Source: JBHJOF01 sp050330055
GTDB taxonomy: Bacteria; Pseudomonadota; Alphaproteobacteria; Kiloniellales; JAKSDN01
Assembly: GCA_050330055.1 (NCBI GenBank)
Contig: JBHJOF010000372.1
Location: forward strand, 1-28,085
Reading direction: 5' to 3'
DNA length: 28,085 bases
Shown: piece by piece, positions 7,757 to 14,641 of the stretch
Layout: the number at the start of each line of letters is the position of its first letter
Numbering within the stretch: position 1 is the first letter of the stretch
Made by a program: the position numbers and the translations under genes
Notes under the pieces: model-generated
Seen by the model: the letters and a program-made list of their open reading frames with translations, nothing else
Told to the model about the DNA's origin: nothing
The model's database searches: none

Positions 7757-9995
7757 GCTGGTACCAGCCGCCACGCCGGCGCTTGAGATCAGCGACCTGG
7801 TGGTCCACTACGGCCACGCGCCGGCGCTGCAGGGCGTCAGGCTCAGCCTCGACCAGGGCATCCTCGCGGTGGTCGGCCGCAATGGCATGGGTAAGACCAC
7901 CATGTGCGAGGCCATCATGGGCCTTGTGGCGGCCACCAGCGGCACGGTGCGCATCGCTGGCACCAGCGTGCTGGGCCTGCCGCCGCATCGCATCGCCGAG
8001 CTTGGCGTCGGCTATGTGCCGCAGGGCCGGCGGGTCTGGCCCTCGCTCTCGGTCGATGAGCACCTGCGCCTTGCCGCACGCGGTACTCGCGACGCAACCT
8101 GGACAGTCGAGCGCATCTATGACAGCTTCCCGCGCCTCAAGGAGCGGCGTCGTGCCGGCGGCGCACAGCTCTCCGGCGGCGAGCAGCAGATGCTGGCGAT
8201 CGGCCGGGCACTGCTCGGCAATCCGCGCCTGCTGATCATGGACGAGCCCTCCGAAGGCCTGGCCCCGGTCATCGTCGAGCAGGTGGTGGCCATGCTGAAG
8301 CGCCTGGCCGACGAGGGCGCCCTGTCGCTGCTGCTGATCGAGCAGAACATCGGCGTCGCCACCGACCTGGCCGACCGCGTCGCCATCATGGTCAACGGCC
8401 GCATCTTCCGCGAGCTGCCGGCCACCACCCTGGCCGGCGACCTCGAGCTGCAGCAGCGCCTGCTCGGCGTCGGCCGCCACGAGGAGGAGGCCGAGGCCGT
8501 CGAACCAACGGCCGCGGCCGAGGAAGAGGAGGCGCCGCAGGTCTTTCAGGTGCGCCGCCGTGTTGCGGAGAGCGCAGGCGCACCGGAAATCGCGCCGGCC
8601 GACGAGGCCCCGGCGCCGCGCTATTCGGCCCGCGCCGCGCCGACCCGCTGGAGCGCCGGCAATCCGCTTGCTGCGCCGGCACGGTCCCCTGCGCCCGAAA
8701 CCGAGACTGCGCGGCGCGAAACCACCGAGCTGCCGGACTTCCGGATGCCGGTTGCCGCCATGATCGGGCGCAACGCCTATGTCGCGGGCACCTTCGACAC
8801 CAAGGGCCGCGAGCTGCTGTTCCTCAAGAGCTGCCTGGAGCGCCAGGGCCTCAAGTGCGTCACCGTCGATCTCTCGACCGGCGGCCGGCCGAGCCCGGCC
8901 GACGTCGGCCCGCAGGAGGTCGCGCGTCACCATCCGCAAGGGCCCCGCGCCGTCTTCACGGACGACCGCGGCAGCGCCGTCACCGCCATGGCGGCCGCCT
9001 TCGAGCGCTTCATCGTCACCCGCCGCGACGTCGGCGGCCTCATCTCGGCCGGCGGCTCGGGCGGCACGGCGCTGGCCACCCCGGCCATGCGGGCGCTGCC
9101 GGTCGGCATTCCCAAGATCATGGTCTCGACCGTGGGGAGCGGCGACGTGAAGCGCTACGTCGGCCCGTCGGACATCATGATGATGTACTCGGTGACCGAC
9201 GTGCAGGGCATCAACCGCATCTCCGAGCAGGTGCTGTCGAACGCCGCCAACGCGCTGGCCGGCATGATCGCGCACGCTCGGCGAGACGGCGGGCGCAGCG
9301 CCGCCAAGCCGACCATCGGCCTCACCATGTTCGGCGTCACCACGCCCTGCGTGCAGGCGGTCACCAAGGCGCTGGAGAATCGCTACGACTGCCTGGTGTT
9401 CCACGCCACCGGCACCGGCGGCCAGTCGATGGAGAAGCTGGTCGACTCCAACCTGATCTCCGGCGTGATCGACGTGACCACGACCGAGGTGCCGGACCTC
9501 CTGGTCGGCGGCGTCTTCTCGGCCGCGCCCGACCGTCTGGGCGCCATCATCCGACGCCGCGTGCCCTACGTTGGCTCCTGCGGCGCGCTCGACATGGTGA
9601 ACTTCCTGGCCATGGAGACGGTGCCGGCGCAGTTCCGCGGCCGGAACCTCTACGTGCACAACCCCAACGTCACCCTGATGCGCACCACGGCCGAGGAGAA
9701 CCGCGAGATCGGGCGCTGGATCGGCGAGCGCCTGAACCGCATGGAGGGGCCGGTGCGCTTCCTGCTGCCCGAGGGTGGCGTGTCGCTGCTCGACGTGCCG
9801 GGCCAGCCCTTTCACGACCCGGCGGCCGACAAGGCGCTGTTCGACGCGCTCACCGAGACGGTGCGCCAGACCACGAGCCGCCGGCTGATCAGGCTGCCCT
9901 ACAACGTCAACGACCCGCCGTTCGCCGAGGCCCTGGTGAAGAACTTCCTGGAGATCATGAAGACAACGGAGACGCGCGCCTATGCCACCGTTTGA
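7749..9995 (+). CDS. LivF ABC ATPase fused to a UPF0261 / Tm-1-like ATP-binding domain
   Basis: One 748-residue open frame with two complete modules. Residues 1-242 are a LivF-type ATPase: Walker A GRNGMGKTT (43-51), signature LSGGEQQ (141-147), Walker B LLIMDEPSEGLAP (161-173) and H/Q switch LLLIEQN (195-201). Residues 243-340 are a linker, first Glu/Ala-rich (EEEAEAVEPTAAAEEEE), then Pro/Ala/Arg-rich. Residues 341-740 are a UPF0261 domain with its usual start YVAGTFDTKGREL (344-356), LISAGGSGGTALATPAM (431-447), TMFGVTTP (526-533), FHATGTGGQSME (551-562) and SCGALDMVNF (610-619). The ATG at 7749 is preferred to the GTG at 7740. The next gene overlaps by 14 bases. The UPF0261 function in bacteria is unknown; in tomato Tm-1 it binds ATP and viral replicase. 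The fusion suggests an enzyme fixed to the importer. Confidence 0.93.
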   Translation: MAELVPAATPALEISDLVVHYGHAPALQGVRLSLDQGILAVVGRNGMGKTTMCEAIMGLVAATSGTVRIAGTSVLGLPPHRIAELGVGYVPQGRRVWPSLSVDEHLRLAARGTRDATWTVERIYDSFPRLKERRRAGGAQLSGGEQQMLAIGRALLGNPRLLIMDEPSEGLAPVIVEQVVAMLKRLADEGALSLLLIEQNIGVATDLADRVAIMVNGRIFRELPATTLAGDLELQQRLLGVGRHEEEAEAVEPTAAAEEEEAPQVFQVRRRVAESAGAPEIAPADEAPAPRYSARAAPTRWSAGNPLAAPARSPAPETETARRETTELPDFRMPVAAMIGRNAYVAGTFDTKGRELLFLKSCLERQGLKCVTVDLSTGGRPSPADVGPQEVARHHPQGPRAVFTDDRGSAVTAMAAAFERFIVTRRDVGGLISAGGSGGTALATPAMRALPVGIPKIMVSTVGSGDVKRYVGPSDIMMMYSVTDVQGINRISEQVLSNAANALAGMIAHARRDGGRSAAKPTIGLTMFGVTTPCVQAVTKALENRYDCLVFHATGTGGQSMEKLVDSNLISGVIDVTTTEVPDLLVGGVFSAAPDRLGAIIRRRVPYVGSCGALDMVNFLAMETVPAQFRGRNLYVHNPNVTLMRTTAEENREIGRWIGERLNRMEGPVRFLLPEGGVSLLDVPGQPFHDPAADKALFDALTETVRQTTSRRLIRLPYNVNDPPFAEALVKNFLEIMKTTETRAYATV

Positions 9996-10863
9996 ACGCC
10001 CAAGCCCCGAACGTCCAAGTTTCTGGCGCCCGCGGTTCGAGCGGAAGGACCTGCTGGAGAAGTTCCGCGGCATGGTGGCGCGCGGCGAGCCGATCGTCGG
10101 CGCCGGAGCCGGCACCGGCCTCAGCGCCAAGTGCGAGGAGGCCGGCGGTGTCGACCTGATCGTTATCTACAACTCGGGGCGCTACCGCATGGCCGGCCGC
10201 GGCTCGATGGCGGGATTGCTGGCCTACGGCAACGCCAACGAGATCGTGGTCGAGATGGCGCGCGAGGTACTGCCGGTGACGCGCAGGACTCCAGTGCTGG
10301 CCGGCGTCAACGGCACCGACCCCTTCTGCCTGTTCGATGTCTTCCTCGACGACCTGAAGCGCATGGGCTTCTCCGGCGTGCAGAACTTCCCCACCGTCGG
10401 CCTGATCGACGGCACCTTTCGCTCCAACCTGGAGGAGACCGGCATGAGCTATGGCCTGGAGGTCGACATGATCCGCCTGGCGCGTGAGAAGGACCTGCTG
10501 ACCACGCCCTACGTCTTCTGCGAGGACGACGCCGTGGCCATGGCCGGGGTCGGTGCCGACATCATCGTCTGCCACCTGGGACTCACCACCGGCGGATCGA
10601 TCGGGGCCGAGACGGCGCGCAGGCTGGAGGACTGCCCGGTCCTGGTCGAGGCCTGGGCCGAAGCGGCGCTCAGGGTCAAGCGCGACGTCATCGTGCTGGT
10701 GCACGGCGGCCCGGTCGCGCGGCCGGAAGACGCCGAATATATCCTCGCCAACACGGCGAGCTGCCACGGATTCTACGGGGCCAGCTCGATGGAGCGCCTG
10801 CCGACCGAGGCCGCGCTCACCGAACAGACCCGAAGGTTCAAGCAGATCAGGATCAAGCGTTAG
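9982..10863 (+). CDS. Phosphoenolpyruvate hydrolase-like TIM-barrel family protein
   Basis: A 293-residue soluble TIM-barrel protein of the family annotated as PEP hydrolase-like or TIM-barrel signal-transduction protein. It has GAGAGTGLSAKCEEAG (40-55), IYNSGRYRMAGRGSMAGLLAYGNAN (62-86), PVLAGVNGTDP (104-114), GVQNFPTVGLIDG (132-144) and a C-terminal HGGP strand (241-244) with GFYGASSMERLP. In plants and fungi this domain is the C-terminal half of Tm-1-type proteins. Here it follows the UPF0261 domain as a separate gene overlapping by 14 bases, so the two products very likely work together. The first 20 residues are Pro/Arg-rich and unlike the family core. The biochemical reaction is not established for this branch. 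Confidence 0.88.
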   Translation: MPPFERPSPERPSFWRPRFERKDLLEKFRGMVARGEPIVGAGAGTGLSAKCEEAGGVDLIVIYNSGRYRMAGRGSMAGLLAYGNANEIVVEMAREVLPVTRRTPVLAGVNGTDPFCLFDVFLDDLKRMGFSGVQNFPTVGLIDGTFRSNLEETGMSYGLEVDMIRLAREKDLLTTPYVFCEDDAVAMAGVGADIIVCHLGLTTGGSIGAETARRLEDCPVLVEAWAEAALRVKRDVIVLVHGGPVARPEDAEYILANTASCHGFYGASSMERLPTEAALTEQTRRFKQIRIKR

Positions 10864-10868
10864 GAGCT

Positions 10869-10887
10869 GCGGGGCCGCGCGCCCCGC
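10869..10887 (+). other. Short GC hairpin before the flotillin gene
   Basis: GCGGGG and CCCCGC arms flank a 7-base loop in the 37-base gap between the TIM-barrel gene and the flotillin gene, ahead of a GGGAGGAAG ribosome site. There is no T-run. It is probably an mRNA-processing or stability structure. Confidence 0.3.
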
Positions 10888-10900
10888 GAGGGAGGAAGCC

Positions 10901-12586
10901 ATGTCAGGCGAAACACTTGGAGCAGTCGTCCTCTGGATCATCCTGCTCGCCATCGTCATCGTCGTCGCGGTCTACCTGCTGCACTGGCTCTACCGCCGCT
11001 CGTCGAAGGAGACTTCCTTCGTGCGCACCGGCTTCGGCGGCCAGAAGGTGGTGATCAACGGCGGCGCCTTCGTGCTGCCGATCGTGCACGAGGTGACCCC
11101 GGTCAACATGAGCACGCTCAGGCTCGAGGTGCGGAGCGGCGCCGAGGCGGCTTTGATCACCAAGAACCGCATGCGGGTCGATGTGGTCGCCGAGTTCTAC
11201 GTCCGGGTCAAGCCGGTCGCCGACGCCGTGGCCGCCGCCGCCCAGGCGCTTGGCCGCCGCACCCTGGAGCCGGACAGCCTGAAGGAGCTGCTGGAAGGCA
11301 AGTTCGTCGACGCCCTGCGCTCGGTCGCCGCCGAGGTGACCATGGAAGAGATGCACGAGAAGCGCGGCGACTACGTCAAGCGCGTGCGGGCAGCGGCCGA
11401 GGACGCGCTGAGCCAGAACGGACTCGAGCTCGAATCGGTCTCGCTGACCGGCCTCGACCAGACCAATATGGAGTACTTCAACCCTTCGAACGCCTTCGAC
11501 GCCGAGGGCCTGACCCGCCTGACCGAGGAGATCGAGCGGCGCAAGAAGCTGCGCAATGACATCGAGCAGGACACCCTGATCCAGATCCGCAACAAGAACC
11601 TGGAGACCGAGAAGCTGTCGCTAGATATCGACCGCGAGAGCGAATACGCCCGCCTGGAGCAGGAGCGCGAGCTGGAGATCCGCCGCGCCATGCAGCGCGC
11701 TGAGCTGGCCCGCGAGCGGGCCGAGCGCCAGCGCGAGTCCGAGGAGGCCGAGCTGCGCGCCCGCGAGCAGGTCGAGCGGGCCCGCATCATCCAGGAGCGC
11801 GCCATCGAGGCCGAGCGCATCGCCCGCGAGGAGGAGATCCAGCGCCTCGAGGTCGAGCGCCGCAAGTCGCTGGAGATCGCGGAGCAGGCGCGGGCGATCG
11901 CCGTGGCCGAGCAGTCCAAGGCCCAGTCCGAGGCCCAGGCCGAGGCGGAGACGGCGCGGGCCAAGGCCGTCGCCGCCGAGGAAAAGGTCTTCACTGCGCG
12001 CGAGACCGAGGTGGCCGACCGGCAGAAGACGATCGAGCTTATCCGCGCGTCGCAGGAGGCCGAGCGCGAGGGCATCCGCATCCGTTTGTCCGCGGAGGCC
12101 GAGAAGAAGGCGTCCGCCGACCGCGCCGAGGCCTCGCGCGTGGTCGCCGAGGGCGAGGCCGACGCCGAGAAGATCCGCGCGCTGGCCGCCAAGCTGCGCT
12201 ACGAGATCGAGGCGGAGGGCCGGCGCCAGATGAACGAGGCGCAGAACGTGCTGACCGACCAGGCGCGCGCCTCGGCCGCCCGCATGGCGCTGATCGAGCG
12301 GCTCGAATCGATCATCCGCGAGAGCGTCAAGCCGATGGAGAAGATCGAGGGCATCAAGATTTTGCAGGTCGACGGCCTCGGTGGTGGCGGGCGCGGCGTC
12401 GACGAAGGCCCGGGCGGTGGCGGCAGCTTCTCCGACAATCTGGTCAACTCGGCACTGCGCTTCCGCGCCCAGGCGCCGCTGGTCGACAACCTGCTGAAGG
12501 AAATCGGCATGTCCTCCGGCGACGTCACCAATATCAGCGAAATCCTGGAGGACCTGCGCAGGACGCCGCAGAAGGTCGACGAGTAG
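10901..12586 (+). CDS. Flotillin family protein (YqiK-like, SPFH domain)
   Basis: A 561-residue membrane-scaffold protein. One transmembrane helix spans about 8-29 (GAVVLWIILLAIVIVVAVYL), with KETSFVRTGFGGQKVVINGG at the start of the SPFH domain (about 30-200). A very long charged coiled coil with repeated Glu-Ala/Arg heptads fills about 205-460. A Gly-rich hinge (DGLGGGGRGVDEGPGGGG, about 491-508) precedes the C-terminal helix. The length matches E. coli YqiK. Flotillins oligomerise and organise detergent-resistant membrane areas. Bacterial flotillins usually sit beside an NfeD-like gene, but none is seen here; instead it lies in an importer and catabolic cluster. The ATG at 10901 has a good GGGAGGAAG site. 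The frame is open further upstream, but that part is a shadow of the previous gene. Confidence 0.9.
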   Translation: MSGETLGAVVLWIILLAIVIVVAVYLLHWLYRRSSKETSFVRTGFGGQKVVINGGAFVLPIVHEVTPVNMSTLRLEVRSGAEAALITKNRMRVDVVAEFYVRVKPVADAVAAAAQALGRRTLEPDSLKELLEGKFVDALRSVAAEVTMEEMHEKRGDYVKRVRAAAEDALSQNGLELESVSLTGLDQTNMEYFNPSNAFDAEGLTRLTEEIERRKKLRNDIEQDTLIQIRNKNLETEKLSLDIDRESEYARLEQERELEIRRAMQRAELARERAERQRESEEAELRAREQVERARIIQERAIEAERIAREEEIQRLEVERRKSLEIAEQARAIAVAEQSKAQSEAQAEAETARAKAVAAEEKVFTARETEVADRQKTIELIRASQEAEREGIRIRLSAEAEKKASADRAEASRVVAEGEADAEKIRALAAKLRYEIEAEGRRQMNEAQNVLTDQARASAARMALIERLESIIRESVKPMEKIEGIKILQVDGLGGGGRGVDEGPGGGGSFSDNLVNSALRFRAQAPLVDNLLKEIGMSSGDVTNISEILEDLRRTPQKVDE

Positions 12587-12604
12587 GGCGCGGCGGTTGC
12601 TGGC

Positions 12605-13045
12605 ATGGTGAAGGTCTACACCTCGAGCGTCATCGACGCGGCGGCCGATCGCGTCTGGGCGCTGCTGCGCGATTTCAACGGCCTGCCGCGGTGGCACCCG
12701 GCGATCGCCGAGAGCCGCATTGAGCAGAGCCAGCCGGCCGACAAGGTCGGCTGCATCCGCAACTTCAGCCTGAAGGACGGCGGCCGCATCCGCGAGCAGT
12801 TGCTGGCGCTTTCGGACTACGACTACAGCGTGACCTACTCGATCCTGGAGAGCCCGATGGGCGTCGAGAACTATGTCGCGACGCTAAAGCTGACGCCGGT
12901 CACCGACGGCGAGCGCTGCTTTGCCGAGTGGACCGCCGAGTTCGACTGTGAGCCGGCGCGCGAGACCGAGCTCGCCCGGCAGATCGGCCAGGGCGTGTTT
13001 CAGGGCGGCTTCGACGCGCTCAAGCAAGCCCTCGGCCGGCGCTGA
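12605..13045 (+). CDS. SRPBCC (START/Bet v1-like) family protein, free-standing copy
   Basis: A 146-residue small helix-grip protein with a hydrophobic ligand cavity. Typical elements are VIDAAADRVWALLRDFNG near the N-terminus, WHPAIAESRIE, a central beta-sheet with DGGRIREQLLALSDYDYSVTY, and the long C-terminal helix ending FQGGFDALKQALG. It is closely alike, motif by motif, to the first 145 residues of the next gene 8 bases downstream, so the two arose by tandem duplication. Members bind or convert lipids, polyketides and aromatic compounds; the ligand here is unknown. It lies 18 bases after the flotillin gene and is probably co-transcribed with it. Confidence 0.88.
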   Translation: MVKVYTSSVIDAAADRVWALLRDFNGLPRWHPAIAESRIEQSQPADKVGCIRNFSLKDGGRIREQLLALSDYDYSVTYSILESPMGVENYVATLKLTPVTDGERCFAEWTAEFDCEPARETELARQIGQGVFQGGFDALKQALGRR

Positions 13046-13053
13046 CCGGTCCC

Positions 13054-14562
13054 ATGGTTTCGGTCCGCAAGAGCACGATCATCGACGCGCCGCTCGATGA
13101 GGTCTGGCGTTTCCTGCGCGACTTCAATGGCCACGAGCGCTGGCACCCCGCCATCGAGGTCAGCCGCATCGAGGCGGGGCAGGGCAGCGACCAGGTGGCC
13201 TGCGTGCGCAGCTTCCGCCTGCGCGACGGCGGCGGCCTGCGCGAGCAGCTCATCAGCCTGAACGACCGCGACCACAGCTTCACCTACTGCATCCTCGACG
13301 CGCCGCTGCCGCTGATCGGCTACGTCGCCAGCGTCCGCCTGCGCCCGGTTACCGATGGCAGCCGCACCTTTTGGGAATGGACCTCAAACTTCGCCACGCC
13401 GCCGGGCCAGGAGGCGGAACTGGCCAAGCTGGTCGGCGAGCAGATTTACCAGGCCGGCTTCGACGCGGTGAAGCGCCACTTCGGCCAGCGCGCCCCCCAA
13501 GCTCAAAGGGAGGCGCGCGGCCGGCCGTCAGCGAGCGAGCGGGCAGCCCCGCAGTCCGCGGCGGTCGAGGCGCCGGGCGGCACCCTGCGCAGCCATGCGA
13601 TGGTGGTCACCAGCCACGGCGGCCCCGAGGTGCTCGACTGGCAGGAGCGCGAGGTGCCGCCGCCAGGCCCCGGCGAGGTGCGGCTGCACCACACGGCGAT
13701 CGGCGTGAACTACATCGACGTCTACTGCCGCACCGGCTACTTCCCGCTGCTGACGCCGCCCGGCGTGCCCGGCATGGAGGCGGCCGGCGTGGTGCTCGAG
13801 GTCGGGCCCGGCGTGAACGGCATCCTGCCGGGCGACCGGGTCGGCTATGCCTGCCCGCCGCTCGGCGCCTATGCCGAGGCGCGCACGATGCCGGCGGAGC
13901 TGCTGGTCGTGCTGCCCGACGACATTGACGACGAGACGGCGGCCGCCGGCCTCTTGAAGGGCATGACGGCCGAGTTCCTGCTGCACCGGGTCTATCGCCT
14001 GAACGAGGGCGATCGCGTCCTGGTCCATGCCGCGGCCGGCGGGGTCGGGCTGCTGCTCTGCCAGTGGGCGCGCGCCCTCGGCGCCACCGTGATCGGTACC
14101 GTCTCGACCGAGGAAAAGGCGCGCGTCGCCCGGGCCCATGGCTGCGCCTATCCGATCGTCACCGCGCGCGAGGACTTCGTCGCCAAGGTTATGGAGATCA
14201 CCGAGGGCGAAGGCTGCGACGTGGTCTATGACGGTGTCGGCGTCGATAGCTTCCAGCGTTCGTTGGAGGCGCTCGCGGTTTGCGGCCACCTGGTCTCCTA
14301 CGGCCAGGCCTCGGGCGAGATCGGCGCGGTCGACGTCGGCGGCCTGGCCGGCAAGTCGGTTACCCTGTCTCGGCCCAACTTCGGCCACTACACCGACACG
14401 CCCGAGAAGGTGCGTTCGATCACCGACCGCCTCTTCGCCGCGCTCCGCGCCGGCTTGCTCCGGGTCGAGATCGGCCAGCGCTTTCCCTTACGCCAGGCTG
14501 CCGATGCCCAGCGTGCCCTTGAGGCTCGCCAGACCATCGGCTCGACCATCCTGTTGCCGTAA
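13054..14562 (+). CDS. Fusion of SRPBCC domain with a quinone oxidoreductase (zinc-free MDR family)
   Basis: A 502-residue two-domain protein. Residues 1-146 repeat the SRPBCC fold of the gene upstream (IIDAPLDEVWRFLRDFNG, WHPAIEVSRIE). Residues 147-180 are a Pro/Ala/Arg/Ser linker. Residues 181-502 are a complete NADPH:quinone reductase of the MDR superfamily: MVVTSHGGPEVLDW start, NYIDVYCRTGYFP (219-231), GMEAAGVVLEVG (240-251), nucleotide-binding loop HAAAGGVG (325-332) and QTIGSTILLP end. It lacks the cysteine and histidine ligands of zinc alcohol dehydrogenases. QOR enzymes reduce quinones or alpha,beta-unsaturated carbonyls; the SRPBCC half could present a hydrophobic substrate. The frame is continuous, and no ribosome site fits the internal Met183. 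It is the last gene of the cluster. Confidence 0.9.
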   Translation: MVSVRKSTIIDAPLDEVWRFLRDFNGHERWHPAIEVSRIEAGQGSDQVACVRSFRLRDGGGLREQLISLNDRDHSFTYCILDAPLPLIGYVASVRLRPVTDGSRTFWEWTSNFATPPGQEAELAKLVGEQIYQAGFDAVKRHFGQRAPQAQREARGRPSASERAAPQSAAVEAPGGTLRSHAMVVTSHGGPEVLDWQEREVPPPGPGEVRLHHTAIGVNYIDVYCRTGYFPLLTPPGVPGMEAAGVVLEVGPGVNGILPGDRVGYACPPLGAYAEARTMPAELLVVLPDDIDDETAAAGLLKGMTAEFLLHRVYRLNEGDRVLVHAAAGGVGLLLCQWARALGATVIGTVSTEEKARVARAHGCAYPIVTAREDFVAKVMEITEGEGCDVVYDGVGVDSFQRSLEALAVCGHLVSYGQASGEIGAVDVGGLAGKSVTLSRPNFGHYTDTPEKVRSITDRLFAALRAGLLRVEIGQRFPLRQAADAQRALEARQTIGSTILLP

Positions 14563-14581
14563 CGTGACGCTAGATCGATCT

Positions 14582-14607
14582 GGAACAAGCGCTTAGGCTT
14601 GTCCCTT
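14582..14607 (+). terminator. Likely weak terminator at the end of the catabolic cluster
   Basis: GGAACAAGC (14582-14590) pairs with GCTTGTCCC (14597-14605), with one mismatch and a 6-base loop, followed by TT. It starts 19 bases after the quinone-oxidoreductase stop codon. The T-tract is short, so termination may be partial. Confidence 0.45.
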
Positions 14608-14641
14608 GCGTGCCGCCAGGCGCGGCCGCAGATATGAGGCC

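Noticed and set aside
7680..10130. An 816-codon minus-strand open frame opposite livG/livF-Tm-1.
   Set aside because: A shadow of the plus-strand fusion gene; no domain motif and low-complexity composition.
11371..12192. A serine-rich minus-strand open frame opposite the flotillin.
   Set aside because: Its Ser/Arg/Ala composition is the complement of the GAG/GCG codons of the flotillin coiled coil.
11500..12300. Repetitive GAG/CGC-rich DNA that could look like a tandem repeat.
   Set aside because: It encodes the long charged coiled coil of the flotillin; no regular nucleotide period is seen.
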